56,994 nucleotides of DNA from an uncultured Bacteroides sp. (GCA_949292025.1 CASEYC010000012.1:1-56994), one strand, 5' to 3'. Positions 46,937 to 56,555 are shown, counted from the first letter of the stretch. The notes: a model not told the origin generated them from the letters alone. A program made the numbers and translations.

Positions 46937-47383
46937 ATGAACTTAAGTAATTTAAAGCCTGCTGCTGGATCTACAAAGACAAGGAAGAGAATCGGTCGTG
47001 GACCGGGCTCTGGTTTGGGCGGCACTTCCACAAGAGGTCATAAAGGTGCTAAGTCAAGATCGGGATATTCCAAGAAAATCGGTTTTGAGGGTGGTCAGAT
47101 GCCTCTTCAGCGCCGTGTTCCGAAATTTGGCTTTAAGAATATCAATCGTGTAGAATACAAGGCTATCAACTTGGATACTATTCAGAAGTTGGCTGAAGCC
47201 AAGAGTCTGCAGGTTGTTGGCATTAGCGACTTGATAGCAGCTGGTTTCATTTCTGCAAATCAACTGGTGAAGATATTAGGTAATGGAACTTTGACTGCTA
47301 AGGTGGATGTTCAGGCTCATGCGTTTTCCAAGACTGCTGAGGCTGCCATCGAAGCTGTAGGTGGACAAGTAGTAAAACTCTGA
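46937..47383 (+). CDS. rplO: Large ribosomal subunit protein uL15
   Basis: It is 148 residues. The extended N-terminal arm GRGPGSGLGGTSTRGHKG is followed by GGQMPLQRRVPKFGF and the C-terminal globular part. It lies 30 bases after rpmD and four bases before secY. Confidence 0.97.
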   Translation: MNLSNLKPAAGSTKTRKRIGRGPGSGLGGTSTRGHKGAKSRSGYSKKIGFEGGQMPLQRRVPKFGFKNINRVEYKAINLDTIQKLAEAKSLQVVGISDLIAAGFISANQLVKILGNGTLTAKVDVQAHAFSKTAEAAIEAVGGQVVKL

Positions 47384-47387
47384 TTCA

Positions 47388-48731
47388 ATGAGAAAAGCTA
47401 TTGAAACATTAAAGAATATATGGAAGATTGAGGATCTGAGACAACGGATCCTCATCACCATATTGTTTGTGGCAATTTACCGTTTCGGTTCTTATGTAGT
47501 GTTGCCGGGCATCAACCCGTCAATGCTGTCTCAGTTGCATCAACAAACAAGCGAGGGCCTTTTAGCCTTGTTAAATATGTTTTCGGGAGGAGCATTTTCT
47601 AATGCGTCTATTTTCGCGTTAGGAATCATGCCGTATATTTCTGCCTCCATTGTGATCCAACTCCTTGGAATTGCTGTTCCTTATTTCCAGAAGTTGCAGC
47701 GTGAGGGTGAAAGCGGCAGGAGGAAAATGAATCAATATACCCGTTATTTGACGATTATCGTATTGTTGGTTCAGGCACCTTCTTATTTGTTTAACTTGAA
47801 AATGCAGGCAGGTCCTTCCTTAAATGCTTCATTAGACTGGACTCTGTTTATGTTTACTTCTACCATTATTTTGGCTGCTGGAAGTATGTTCATCTTGTGG
47901 TTGGGCGAGCGTATAACCGATAAGGGTATTGGCAATGGTATCTCTTTGATCATTATGATTGGTATTATTGCGCGTTTGCCTCAATCATTGTTCCAAGAGT
48001 TGATTTCCCGAATGACCGATAAAACCGGTGGTTTGGTGATGTTCTTGATTGAGATTGTCGTATTGCTGCTTGTGATTGCTGCTGCCATTCTTTTGGTGCA
48101 GGGTACAAGAAAGATTCCTGTGCAATATGCAAAGAAGATTGTCGGCAACAAGCAATATGGTGGTGCTCGCCAGTATATACCTTTGAAGGTGAATGCTGCC
48201 AATGTGATGCCTATCATCTTTGCCCAAGCCATCATGTTCATCCCTATTACCTTTATCGGATTTGCCAACGTGGAAAGCTTGAGCGGATTTGCCCGTGCAT
48301 TTACTGACCATACAAGTTTTTGGTATAATTTGGTATTTGCTATTTTGATTATAGTCTTTACCTATTTTTATACCGCCATTACTATCAATCCGACACAGAT
48401 GGCCGAGGATATGAAGCGTAATAATGGCTTTATCCCTGGCATCAAACCGGGTAAGAACACGGCTGAGTATATTGACGTGATTATGTCTCGCATTACTCTT
48501 CCAGGTTCATTCTTCTTGGCTCTCGTGGCCATTATGCCCGCTTTTGCAGGATTGTTTGGTGTGACTTCGGAATTTGCCCAGTTCTTTGGGGGAACTTCGT
48601 TGCTGATTCTTGTGGGTGTAGTACTTGACACGTTGCAGCAAGTTGAAAGCCATTTGTTGATGAGACATTATGACGGCTTGCTGAAGACCGGGCGAATCAA
48701 AGGACGTAATGCAAATATCGCTGCTTATTAA
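47388..48731 (+). CDS. secY: Protein translocase subunit SecY
   Basis: The channel of the Sec translocon has 447 residues and ten membrane helices. Signatures are FSGGAFSNASIFALGIMPYI (helix 2) and GERITDKGIGNGISL (helix 4), with RKIPVQYAKK in a cytoplasmic loop. It is placed in the spc cluster as usual, and its partner secE is at 22816. Confidence 0.97.
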   Translation: MRKAIETLKNIWKIEDLRQRILITILFVAIYRFGSYVVLPGINPSMLSQLHQQTSEGLLALLNMFSGGAFSNASIFALGIMPYISASIVIQLLGIAVPYFQKLQREGESGRRKMNQYTRYLTIIVLLVQAPSYLFNLKMQAGPSLNASLDWTLFMFTSTIILAAGSMFILWLGERITDKGIGNGISLIIMIGIIARLPQSLFQELISRMTDKTGGLVMFLIEIVVLLLVIAAAILLVQGTRKIPVQYAKKIVGNKQYGGARQYIPLKVNAANVMPIIFAQAIMFIPITFIGFANVESLSGFARAFTDHTSFWYNLVFAILIIVFTYFYTAITINPTQMAEDMKRNNGFIPGIKPGKNTAEYIDVIMSRITLPGSFFLALVAIMPAFAGLFGVTSEFAQFFGGTSLLILVGVVLDTLQQVESHLLMRHYDGLLKTGRIKGRNANIAAY

Positions 48732-48741
48732 TTAAGAGAAG

Positions 48742-49539
48742 ATGATATTTCTTAAGACGGATGATGAAATTGAGTTACTCCGTAAGAGTAATCTTTTGGT
48801 AGGACAGACTTTGGCAGAGATTGCTAAAGCTGTCAAACCAGGGGTTACAACCGGTGAGCTTGACAAAATTGCCGATGAATTCATACGGGATCATGGAGCT
48901 GTGCCGACATTCAAAGGCTTTCCTAACCCTTATGGTTCTCCATTTCCCGCATCAATATGCACATCAGTGAATGAACAGGTTGTGCATGGAATACCCGGTG
49001 ATGTGGTATTGAAAGATGGTGATATCGTTTCTGTGGATTGTGGAACTTATATGAATGGCTTTTGCGGGGATTCCGCATATACTTTTTGTGTCGGTGAGGT
49101 TGCAGAAGACGTTCGTCAGTTGTTGAAGGTCACAAAAGAAGCTCTCTATATAGGAATTGAGACTGCAGTTCATGGAAAGCGCATTGGAGACATCGGTTAT
49201 GCCATCCAGCAGCATTGTGAGGCTCATTCTTATGGAGTGGTTCGCGAGTTTGTAGGTCATGGTATTGGCCAAGATATGCACGAGGATCCTCAAGTGCCGA
49301 ACTATGGAAGACGTGGTTACGGTCCTGTGTTGAAACAAGGTCTCTGTATTGCCATCGAGCCTATGATCACATTGGGAGATAGGCACGTGGTGATGGAAGG
49401 TGACGGTTGGTCAGTGAGGACGAAGGACAGAAAATGTGCCGCTCACTTTGAGCACACGATTGCTGTTACTGCGGGCAAAGCTGATATCTTGTCTTCGTTT
49501 GATTTCATTGAAGAAGTGTTAGGAGATAATGCAATTTAA
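48742..49539 (+). CDS. map: Methionine aminopeptidase, type I
   Basis: The enzyme removes the initiator methionine. The five metal ligands are visible: aspartates in VDCGTYMNGFCGDSAYTF, histidine in GHGIGQDMHEDP, and glutamates in IEPMI and FEHTIAV. It is 265 residues and starts ten bases after secY. It lacks an N-terminal extension. Confidence 0.97.
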   Translation: MIFLKTDDEIELLRKSNLLVGQTLAEIAKAVKPGVTTGELDKIADEFIRDHGAVPTFKGFPNPYGSPFPASICTSVNEQVVHGIPGDVVLKDGDIVSVDCGTYMNGFCGDSAYTFCVGEVAEDVRQLLKVTKEALYIGIETAVHGKRIGDIGYAIQQHCEAHSYGVVREFVGHGIGQDMHEDPQVPNYGRRGYGPVLKQGLCIAIEPMITLGDRHVVMEGDGWSVRTKDRKCAAHFEHTIAVTAGKADILSSFDFIEEVLGDNAI

Positions 49540-49548
49540 ATAATTAAT

Positions 49549-49767
49549 ATGGCAAAGCAATCTGCAATAGAACAAGATGGAGTTATCGTCGAAGCATTGT
49601 CCAATGCAATGTTTCGCGTAGAATTGGAGAACGGTCATGAAATCACGGCTCATATTTCCGGCAAGATGCGTATGCATTATATCAAAATCCTGCCGGGTGA
49701 TAAGGTCCGTGTCGAAATGTCCCCTTATGATTTGTCAAAAGGTAGAATAGTCTTTAGATATAAATAA
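49549..49767 (+). CDS. infA: Translation initiation factor IF-1
   Basis: The 72-residue single S1-type OB-fold protein blocks the A site during initiation. It begins [19 protein letters not shown] and ends [10 protein letters not shown]. It lies nine bases after map. Confidence 0.97.
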   Translation: MAKQSAIEQDGVIVEALSNAMFRVELENGHEITAHISGKMRMHYIKILPGDKVRVEMSPYDLSKGRIVFRYK

Positions 49768-49775
49768 TTTGAGAT

Positions 49776-49892
49776 ATGAAAGTAAGAGCATCTTTAAAGA
49801 AGCGTACACCGGAATGCAAAATTGTCAGACGCAATGGCCGTTTGTATGTGATTAACAAGAAAAATCCTAAGTATAAACAACGTCAAGGATAA
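49776..49892 (+). CDS. rpmJ: Large ribosomal subunit protein bL36 (zinc-free form)
   Basis: It is a 38-residue gene found by reading after infA. It begins [17 protein letters not shown] and ends PKYKQRQG. The usual zinc site (CXXC, C, H) is reduced to one cysteine, so it is a C-minus form that cannot bind zinc in the classical way. It starts eight bases after infA. Confidence 0.95.
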   Translation: MKVRASLKKRTPECKIVRRNGRLYVINKKNPKYKQRQG

Positions 49893-49896
49893 ATTT

Positions 49897-49918
49897 ATTA
49901 TTTTTGCAGAAAAATAAT
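49897..49918 (+). promoter_or_regulatory. AT hairpin overlapping a possible -7 box before rpsM
   Basis: ATTATTTTT and AAAAATAAT form a perfect 9-base stem with a 4-base loop. TATTTTTG (49899-49906) inside it matches TAnnTTTG, but no -33 is found 19 bases upstream. It is either a weak internal promoter or just an mRNA hairpin. Confidence 0.35.
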
Positions 49919-49926
49919 CTTAGTAT

Positions 49927-50307
49927 ATGGCTATAAGAATAGTTGGTGTCGATTTGCCTCAGAATAAGAGAGGTGAAATTGCGTTGACCTATATTTATGG
50001 AATAGGTCGTAGTAGTTCAGCAAAAATATTGGATAAGGCAGGTGTTGACAGAGACCTGAAAGTAAAAGACTGGACGGATGATCAGGCAGCCAAGATTCGT
50101 GAGATCATTGGTGCTGAGTACAAAGTGGAAGGTGACCTCCGCTCTGAAGTTCAATTGAACATCAAGCGTTTGATGGACATCGGTTGCTATCGTGGCGTGC
50201 GCCATCGTATCGGTTTGCCTGTGCGTGGACAGAGCACTAAGAACAACGCTCGTACACGTAAGGGCAAGAAGAAAACCGTTGCTAACAAGAAAAAAGCTAC
50301 TAAATAA
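49927..50307 (+). CDS. rpsM: Small ribosomal subunit protein uS13
   Basis: It is 126 residues with the helix-hairpin text [15 protein letters not shown] and the C-terminal signature [20 protein letters not shown], ending in a Lys-rich tail that reaches the P-site tRNA. It starts the classical alpha operon. Confidence 0.97.
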   Translation: MAIRIVGVDLPQNKRGEIALTYIYGIGRSSSAKILDKAGVDRDLKVKDWTDDQAAKIREIIGAEYKVEGDLRSEVQLNIKRLMDIGCYRGVRHRIGLPVRGQSTKNNARTRKGKKKTVANKKKATK

Positions 50308-50318
50308 TAAGTGTTGAT

Positions 50319-50708
50319 ATGGCAAAAAAAACAGTTGCAGCAAAAAAGAGAAATGTGAAGGTGGATGCCAACGGCCAATTGCACGTTCATTCGTCTTTCA
50401 ACAACATTATTGTTTCTCTGGCAAACAGTGAAGGCCAGATTATTTCTTGGTCTTCTGCCGGAAAAATGGGATTCAGAGGCTCTAAGAAGAACACGCCGTA
50501 TGCCGCACAGATGGCAGCACAAGATTGTGCGAAGGTTGCGTATGACTTGGGCTTGAGAAAGGTAAAGGCATACGTCAAGGGACCTGGTAACGGTCGTGAA
50601 TCTGCTATCAGAACCATTCATGGTGCCGGCATTGAGGTTACGGAAATCATTGACGTTACTCCGTTGCCGCATAACGGATGTCGTCCTCCGAAAAGACGTA
50701 GAGTTTAA
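50319..50708 (+). CDS. rpsK: Small ribosomal subunit protein uS11
   Basis: It is 129 residues. It shows [39 protein letters not shown] and the basic C-terminus [12 protein letters not shown]. It is a platform protein near the E site. It follows rpsM by 11 bases. Confidence 0.97.
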   Translation: MAKKTVAAKKRNVKVDANGQLHVHSSFNNIIVSLANSEGQIISWSSAGKMGFRGSKKNTPYAAQMAAQDCAKVAYDLGLRKVKAYVKGPGNGRESAIRTIHGAGIEVTEIIDVTPLPHNGCRPPKRRRV

Positions 50709-50741
50709 GATTTACCTTTAATTAGCATGAAACTTGATTTT

Positions 50742-50806
50742 GTTATTGGATTGTATCAAATTCTTCTCTGCAATCGCGGCTGCAACAAATTGAGTTCATC
50801 AATAAC
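50742..50806 (+). promoter_or_regulatory. Possible structured leader before rpsD
   Basis: GTTATTG (50742-50748) pairs with CAATAAC (50800-50806). Inside, TCAA (50756-50759) can pair with TTGA (50790-50793), and TGCA repeats could close an inner loop. uS4 autoregulates its operon through mRNA structure in several bacteria, so this 118-base gap is a reasonable place for such a site, but the fold was only drawn by eye. Confidence 0.35.
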
Positions 50807-50826
50807 ATTTAAAAATTAAGAAAGAA

Positions 50827-51432
50827 ATGGCTAGATATACTGGACCAAAATCAAGAATTGCCCGTAAATTCGGTGAAGGTATTTTTGGAGCTGATAAAGT
50901 TCTCTCGAAGAAGAATTATCCTCCTGGACAACATGGTAACTCCAGAAAGAGAAAGACTTCTGAATATGGTGTGCAGTTGCGTGAAAAGCAAAAAGCCAAA
51001 TATACGTATGGCGTTTTGGAGAAACAGTTCCGTAACTTGTTCGAAAAGGCCGCTACTTCCAAAGGTATTACTGGTGAAGTATTGCTTCAGTTGCTGGAAA
51101 GCCGTTTGGACAACATCGTATTCCGTTTGGGTATTGCCCCCACGCGTGCAGCTGCCCGTCAGTTGGTGAGCCACAAGCACATCACGGTGGATGGCGAAGT
51201 GGTTAACATCCCTTCTTATTCGGTAAAACCCGGTCAGATTGTGGGTGTGCGTGAGCGTTCGAAGTCTTTGGAAGTAATTGCTAATTCGTTGGCAGGTTTC
51301 AACCACAGCAAATATCCTTGGCTGGAGTGGGACGATAATGCGAAGGTAGGCAAGTTGCTCCATGTTCCTGAAAGAGCAGACATTCCTGAGAACATTAAAG
51401 AGCATTTGATCGTAGAATTGTATTCTAAATAA
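50827..51432 (+). CDS. rpsD: Small ribosomal subunit protein uS4 (zinc-free form)
   Basis: It is 201 residues. The N-terminal part has no cysteines, so it is the C-minus form. The S4 RNA-binding domain is present: [20 protein letters not shown] followed by [19 protein letters not shown]. It is an early 30S assembly protein. A 118-base leader separates it from rpsK. Confidence 0.97.
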   Translation: MARYTGPKSRIARKFGEGIFGADKVLSKKNYPPGQHGNSRKRKTSEYGVQLREKQKAKYTYGVLEKQFRNLFEKAATSKGITGEVLLQLLESRLDNIVFRLGIAPTRAAARQLVSHKHITVDGEVVNIPSYSVKPGQIVGVRERSKSLEVIANSLAGFNHSKYPWLEWDDNAKVGKLLHVPERADIPENIKEHLIVELYSK

Positions 51433-51443
51433 TAATTAATTTC

Positions 51444-52436
51444 ATGGCGATATTAGCATTTCAAAAACCTGATAAAGTATTAATGTTGGAAGCGGACTCT
51501 AAATTCGGAAAATTCGAATTTCGTCCGTTGGAGCCCGGTTTCGGTATTACCGTGGGTAATGCACTGCGCCGCATCCTGCTTTCTTCATTGGAAGGTTTTG
51601 CTATCACTACCATCAAGATTGAGGGAGTGGAGCATGAATTCTCCAGTGTACCGGGAGTAAAAGAGGATGTCACTAACATCATCTTGAATCTGAAACAAGT
51701 CCGGTTCAAGCAAATCGTAGAAGAGTTCGAGAGTGAAAAAGTAAGCATCACGGTTGAGAACTCAAGTGAATTCAAGGCAGGTGACATTGGCAAGTATTTG
51801 ACTGGATTTGAAGTGTTAAATCCTGAATTAGTTATTTGTCATTTAGACCCTAAGTCTACGATGCAGATGGATATTACAATCAACAAGGGCCGTGGTTATG
51901 TTCCCGCAGATGAGAACCGTGACTACTGTACCGAAGTGAATGCAATTCCCATCGATTCTATTTATACTCCGATACGTAATGTTAAGTATCAGATTGAGCC
52001 TTATCGTGTTGAGCAAAAGACCGACTATGACAAGCTGGTGCTTGAGATTACTACCGACGGTTCCATTCACCCGAAGGAAGCGCTGAAGGAGGCTGCAAAG
52101 ATTCTGATTTATCACTTCATGCTCTTCTCCGATGAGAAGATTACGCTGGAGACCAATGATGCCGACGGCAACGAAGAGTTTGATGAAGAAGTTTTGCACA
52201 TGCGTCAATTGTTGAAGACCAAACTGGTTGACATGGATCTTTCTGTTCGTGCCCTCAACTGCTTGAAGGCTGCGGATGTGGAGACCTTGGGCGACTTGGT
52301 TCAGTTCAACAAGACCGACCTCTTGAAGTTCCGCAACTTCGGAAAGAAATCGCTCACCGAGCTTGATGATTTGCTGGAGAGTCTGAATCTGTCGTTTGGA
52401 ACTGATATTTCTAAATACAAATTAGATAAAGAATAA
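51444..52436 (+). CDS. rpoA: DNA-directed RNA polymerase subunit alpha
   Basis: It is 330 residues. The N-terminal domain contains the assembly signature [20 protein letters not shown]. The C-terminal DNA- and activator-binding domain (about 255-325) carries [20 protein letters not shown] and [14 protein letters not shown]. It sits in its usual place between rpsD and rplQ. Confidence 0.98.
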   Translation: MAILAFQKPDKVLMLEADSKFGKFEFRPLEPGFGITVGNALRRILLSSLEGFAITTIKIEGVEHEFSSVPGVKEDVTNIILNLKQVRFKQIVEEFESEKVSITVENSSEFKAGDIGKYLTGFEVLNPELVICHLDPKSTMQMDITINKGRGYVPADENRDYCTEVNAIPIDSIYTPIRNVKYQIEPYRVEQKTDYDKLVLEITTDGSIHPKEALKEAAKILIYHFMLFSDEKITLETNDADGNEEFDEEVLHMRQLLKTKLVDMDLSVRALNCLKAADVETLGDLVQFNKTDLLKFRNFGKKSLTELDDLLESLNLSFGTDISKYKLDKE

Positions 52437-52439
52437 ACA

Positions 52440-52940
52440 ATGAGACACAATAAGAAATTCAATCATTTGGGTCGTACTGCTTCTCACAGAAATGCAATGT
52501 TGGCTAATATGGCATGTTCTTTGATCAAGCACAAAAGAATCACTACGACCGTTGCCAAGGCTAAGGCACTGAAAAAGTACGTTGAGCCCTTGCTCACAAA
52601 GTCCAAGAACGATACGACCAACTCGCGTCGCGTGGTGTTCAGTTACCTGCAGGACAAGTATGCCATCACAGAGCTTTTCAAGGAAATTTCTGTGAAGATT
52701 GCTGACCGTCCTGGTGGCTACACGCGTATCATTAAGACGGGCCACCGTCTGGGTGATAATGCTGAGATGTGCTTCATCGAACTCGTTGATTACAACGAGA
52801 ACATGGCTAAGGACAAGGCTGCCAAGAAGGTGACGCGTACTCGCCGTTCCAAGAAGAACGCTGCTGCCGCGCCTGCCGCCGAAGCTGCCGCTGAGACTCC
52901 GGTTGCTGAGGGTACTAAGACTGAAGCTGCTGCTGAATAA
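52440..52940 (+). CDS. rplQ: Large ribosomal subunit protein bL17
   Basis: The conserved core (about 1-120) starts [17 protein letters not shown] and includes [16 protein letters not shown]. It ends in an Ala/Glu-rich tail of about 35 residues, typical for Bacteroidetes, which makes it longer (166) than the E. coli protein. It closes the ribosomal cluster, three bases after rpoA, before an intrinsic terminator. Confidence 0.96.
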   Translation: MRHNKKFNHLGRTASHRNAMLANMACSLIKHKRITTTVAKAKALKKYVEPLLTKSKNDTTNSRRVVFSYLQDKYAITELFKEISVKIADRPGGYTRIIKTGHRLGDNAEMCFIELVDYNENMAKDKAAKKVTRTRRSKKNAAAAPAAEAAAETPVAEGTKTEAAAE

Positions 52941-52961
52941 TAAATTTGCTCTTATTACGAT

Positions 52962-53000
52962 AGGGGATGCACTGTTGAAGGTGTGTCCCCTTTTTATTTT
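52962..53000 (+). terminator. Intrinsic terminator after rplQ
   Basis: An 11-base stem (52962-52972 with 52981-52991, two G-T wobbles), loop eight bases, is followed by TTTTTATTTT. It is a good Rho-independent terminator for the ribosomal cluster. Confidence 0.85.
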
Positions 53001-53071
53001 GGCGGGTAAGCGGAACATTTTGGCTTTTGGAGCGTTATATATGCATATATAACCCTATAAAAGAACTTAAA

Positions 53072-54034
53072 ATGAAGAAATTGTTTTTATTGGCGGCCTT
53101 GGCAATGTTTGCAGTGGCCTGCGATGATGATTCCGCCCCTGTTGGTGGCGAGGAGACCATGGAGCTGATAGCGCCTGCACTCTATATGGACGTGGTTACA
53201 AGCGATGGGAACAAGCCATTCACCGGCGTGTTGAGCATAGCTCCGTGTACGGAGGGGACCTCGATTTATTATGGCAACTATGTCAACAGCAAATTGAGCC
53301 CGTTCTATGGCTATTACTTTGTGCAGAATGGTGAGTTGTATACCAGCGATTCCAATCGTGAATTGTATCTGCCTGTGGGCAATTATGAAATGGTGTATTG
53401 GGGGACGCCCAAATATGAAGAGCCCATTTATGCCTATCCTGCAGTGCGTGAGCCGGCTTACAGCATTGGTGGGGACATGGCCCAGCAGGATTTCACGTTG
53501 CTGAAGATGTCCGACAGTGATGCGTATTATCCCACTTACGACCTTGTGTTTGCTTGCCATCCGGTGAAGGTGGGCACGGAGGATCTGGATGCGGCCTTGA
53601 AGCGCGTGGTGGCCGGGCTGAAAATCATCCTGAAGGACAAGGATGGCCAGGTATTGAGCACCGAGATTACGAATGTCGAGGTGCGCGTGACCAACATCTA
53701 TGAGAAGCTGAATGCCTATACGGCCGAGCCTCATGGCAACCCGTGTACGGTGGCTTTCCCCTTGGTGCGCTCCACAGACGGCCTACAGATGAGCAACGGC
53801 ATCGTGATGCTGTTTCCTTCCGTCGGCATACCGGAGTTGCAGTTGAACATCTCTTTGGCAGACGGGCAGGTCAAGCACATCAACCAACAGTTGAAACAGC
53901 CATTGGAGGCCAACAACAAGCTGACGTTGACCATCAGTATCGGTGATATCTTTGAAGAAGAGACTTCGGGCAGCATCACCGTCGATGAGTGGAACGAGAA
54001 TCACGAGGAAATAGACGTGCCGGTGTTGCAATAA
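53072..54034 (+). CDS. Lipoprotein, possibly FimB/Mfa2-type fimbrial anchor family
   Basis: The start at 53072 gives a lipoprotein signal: MKKLFLLAALAMFAVAC then DDD, with the cysteine at 17 as the lipidation site; Asp residues after it fit outer-membrane or surface sorting as known for Bacteroides. The rest is beta-rich, with VAGLKIILKDKDGQ and the closing ISIGDIFEEETSGSITVDEW, which recalls Mfa2/FimB-like or DUF5119 proteins of Bacteroidales. That match is by impression only. Length is 320 residues. No fimbrial genes are adjacent; it stands alone, ending one base before the convergent MutS-like gene. Confidence 0.7.
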   Translation: MKKLFLLAALAMFAVACDDDSAPVGGEETMELIAPALYMDVVTSDGNKPFTGVLSIAPCTEGTSIYYGNYVNSKLSPFYGYYFVQNGELYTSDSNRELYLPVGNYEMVYWGTPKYEEPIYAYPAVREPAYSIGGDMAQQDFTLLKMSDSDAYYPTYDLVFACHPVKVGTEDLDAALKRVVAGLKIILKDKDGQVLSTEITNVEVRVTNIYEKLNAYTAEPHGNPCTVAFPLVRSTDGLQMSNGIVMLFPSVGIPELQLNISLADGQVKHINQQLKQPLEANNKLTLTISIGDIFEEETSGSITVDEWNENHEEIDVPVLQ

Positions 54035-54035
54035 G

Positions 54036-55844
54036 TCATTCCACCACCGCAATCCCCATCTTTCCCATCAGAAAACAAGCATTCATGTTCTGCGCCACGC
54101 CCTCCCGCAGGCGATAGCTGAAGGTCAGCGTGTCGCCCGTGATGTCAGCCTCGAAGCAATGGTTGCGGATTTGGCCGGGGAAGGCATCGGCCAGGGTGCC
54201 GAGGGCCAGGTCGTGCGTGGCGATGATGCCGTCGGCGTGGAGGGCCATGAACTGGCGGATGAGGGCCAGCGAGCCTTTCTGCTTGTCGGTGGAGTTGGTG
54301 CCCTTCAGTATCTCGTCCAGGATGATGAAGAGGCGTTCGCCCTGTTGCAGCTTGTCGATGAGGAGTTTCAGGCGTTTCAACTCGGCAAAGAAGTAGGACT
54401 CGTTGTCGGCCAGGGAGTCGCTGGTGCGCAGGCTGGTGACGAGACGGACAGGCATCAGCTCCAGGGCCGTGGCGCAGACCGGGGCACCGATGCAGGCCAG
54501 CAGGAAGTTGACGCCCACCGTGCGCAGGTAGGTGCTCTTGCCTGCCATGTTGGCGCCGGTGATGATGATGAACTCCGGGCGGCGGGTCATGCTGAAGTCG
54601 TTGCGCACGCAGCGGTCGCGGGGCATCAGCGGATGGCCCAGGGCGGTGGCGCGGAAGGTGAAGGACTGGTCCGCCGGGGCGAGGATGGCAGGATACGTGT
54701 AGTCCGGATGGTTATAGGCAAAGGTGGCGAGGGACAGCAGCGCGTCCATACGGCCGATGGCATCGAGCCAGCCTGGCAACGAGGCGGCATATTGCTCCTT
54801 CCACCGCTCGATGCGCATGATTTGCCACAGTTCCCAGAAGAAGGTGCCGTTCAGCACGGTGTACATCAGGTAGTTGTTGCGCTGGTCCAGCTCGTTCATC
54901 AGCTGGTTCAGGCGGAGGATGGCGTGCGAGGCGCGGCCGCTCTCTTCCTTGATGTCCGCCAGCAGCCGGGCTTGCAAGGGCTGTTCGTCCATCAGGCGGA
55001 GCAGGCGGGCGTAGGTGCCCAGTATCTGCAGCTTCTTGCCGTAGACATTTTGCACCCGCGTGACCTTTCCCGTGAAGAAGAAGCTGAGCAGCGCGAAGGC
55101 TATCCACAGGGTGCCCCAGGCGGAGGCGGACACCAGCCCTGCCAGGACAAGCCCCAGGCAGAGCGCATTGGCACCGCCCACCACGCAGGGCAGGGCGCGT
55201 AGCAGGGGGCGGCAACGGAACGTCGTGGGGCTGACGGCCCAGGCTTGAAGTTCACCCTCGTCAGCACTTTTCCCCTTGTGCAGCAGGCCAAGGATGCGGA
55301 ATCGTTGGCGGAAGTCTGTCAAGGCAGATAACTCTTGCACGGCGGCCTGCCGGGCTTCTATCTCCTCCTTGTCTTCCAGGTGTTCCCCCAGCCAGGCGGC
55401 CAGGCGGGCCCTTCCGGGCTGCGTGCAGGTGCGGTTGAGGCAAGGGAAGAGGGAGCGCGGCCCGTAGACGTCGAGGTCGAAGGCATAGCGGTGCGCCGGG
55501 TCGATATACTCCGCACCATCATCGAAGGCGGAAGTGTCCAGGTCCAGTGCAGCCAGTTCCTGCCGGTTGACCTCAGCCTCCTTCTCCAGGTAATCCTTGC
55601 GGCGGAACAGGCGGTTGTGATACTTGACGAGGGCCAGGAAAGGCAACATCGTCGCCGCCAAGGCACCCACCCACAGCGGCCAGCCGTCGTGACGCAGGGC
55701 GATGGCCGCCGCAATGCCTCCCACAAAGAGGATGACGCGCAGCAGGCTGATGCGCAGAATCTGTTGTTGTACTTGTCTGAGGTTCGCTTCGGCACGCTCC
55801 GCCCGTTGGCGGTAGTCGGTGGCGATGGTTTCGATGGTCTGCAT
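54036..55844 (-). CDS. Membrane-associated MutS-family ATPase
   Basis: The C-terminal half is a MutS ATPase: Walker A GANMAGKST (430-438), DNESYFFAEL, Walker B region FIILDEILKGTNSTD, and ATHDLALGTLA. The N-terminal mismatch-recognition domain of MutS is absent. Instead there are two hydrophobic helices at about 34-50 and 56-72 and another pair at about 225-265. Length is 602 residues. The family is known in Bacteroidetes but has no clear function; canonical mismatch repair is unlikely without the recognition domain. It starts six bases after the TetR gene stop, so the two are probably one operon. Confidence 0.85.
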   Translation of the reverse strand: MQTIETIATDYRQRAERAEANLRQVQQQILRISLLRVILFVGGIAAAIALRHDGWPLWVGALAATMLPFLALVKYHNRLFRRKDYLEKEAEVNRQELAALDLDTSAFDDGAEYIDPAHRYAFDLDVYGPRSLFPCLNRTCTQPGRARLAAWLGEHLEDKEEIEARQAAVQELSALTDFRQRFRILGLLHKGKSADEGELQAWAVSPTTFRCRPLLRALPCVVGGANALCLGLVLAGLVSASAWGTLWIAFALLSFFFTGKVTRVQNVYGKKLQILGTYARLLRLMDEQPLQARLLADIKEESGRASHAILRLNQLMNELDQRNNYLMYTVLNGTFFWELWQIMRIERWKEQYAASLPGWLDAIGRMDALLSLATFAYNHPDYTYPAILAPADQSFTFRATALGHPLMPRDRCVRNDFSMTRRPEFIIITGANMAGKSTYLRTVGVNFLLACIGAPVCATALELMPVRLVTSLRTSDSLADNESYFFAELKRLKLLIDKLQQGERLFIILDEILKGTNSTDKQKGSLALIRQFMALHADGIIATHDLALGTLADAFPGQIRNHCFEADITGDTLTFSYRLREGVAQNMNACFLMGKMGIAVVE

Positions 55845-55850
55845 AAATGA

Positions 55851-56498
55851 TTAGTTTTTCTCCTGCGGATGTTGTCGGTATTCACAGATGAACTCATCCA
55901 GCGCGACGGCTCCCTTGGGTGTGGAGATGCCGCGCAGGAAGGTGAACATGATGGACTCGTACACGTCCAGGAAGGGGTACGTCTTGCACAGGTCGCTCTC
56001 CATCAGGATGTCCATCTGCGCCCGCAGCAGGTGGTTGACGATGGGGAAGTGGACATCCTCGCGGAAGAACCCCTGCCGCACGCCCTCGCGGAAGAAGTTT
56101 ACGGCGTCCTCCGTGGTGCGGTTGTTGCCGTTCTTCAGGAACTCGTATGCGCGGGGATACTTCTGGATGTCCTCGAAGAAGCGGCGGCTGGTGGCGTGGT
56201 AGCGTTCGATGCTGCGCTGATAGCGCTTCAGCAGGATTTCCAGCACGTTGCATGACTCTGAAATCTCCTGCATGTAGGCTTTCTCCGCCTCCATCTCGTG
56301 ACGGATGCACTCGATGAGCAGTGTCTCCTTGTCCGCAAAGACCTCGTAGAGCGTGCGTTTGGAGATGCCGAACGAGGCGGCGATGTCGTCCATCGTGATG
56401 CTCTTGATGCCGTGTTCGGCAAATAGTTGGCCGGCGGCTTCGATGATTTTCTCCTTCAGCTCCCGGCGGGCGGCGGCTTGTCTGGCTGGTTCGTTCAT
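55851..56498 (-). CDS. TetR/AcrR-family transcriptional regulator
   Basis: The N-terminal helix-turn-helix (about 34-53, ITMDDIAASFGISKRTLY, then FADKETLL) is a clear TetR DNA-binding domain. The C-terminal helical ligand domain is not diagnostic. I used the ATG at 56498 (MNEPARQAA), giving 215 residues; the longer frame from 56537 runs over the promoter. It precedes the MutS-like gene by six bases and may control its own operon. The inducer is unknown. Confidence 0.9.
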   Translation of the reverse strand: MNEPARQAAARRELKEKIIEAAGQLFAEHGIKSITMDDIAASFGISKRTLYEVFADKETLLIECIRHEMEAEKAYMQEISESCNVLEILLKRYQRSIERYHATSRRFFEDIQKYPRAYEFLKNGNNRTTEDAVNFFREGVRQGFFREDVHFPIVNHLLRAQMDILMESDLCKTYPFLDVYESIMFTFLRGISTPKGAVALDEFICEYRQHPQEKN

Positions 56499-56524
56499 AG
56501 TCCTGTTCCTTGTTAATGCGTATG

Positions 56525-56555
56525 CAAAGATAAGCAAGAAAACTCAATAAGCAAG
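56525..56555 (-). promoter_or_regulatory. Promoter of the TetR/MutS-like operon
   Basis: On the minus strand TATCTTTG (56525-56532) is preceded at 19 bases by CTTG, whose TTG fits the -33 element (56552-56555). The predicted leader is only about 20 bases. No obvious palindromic operator was seen next to it. Confidence 0.7.
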
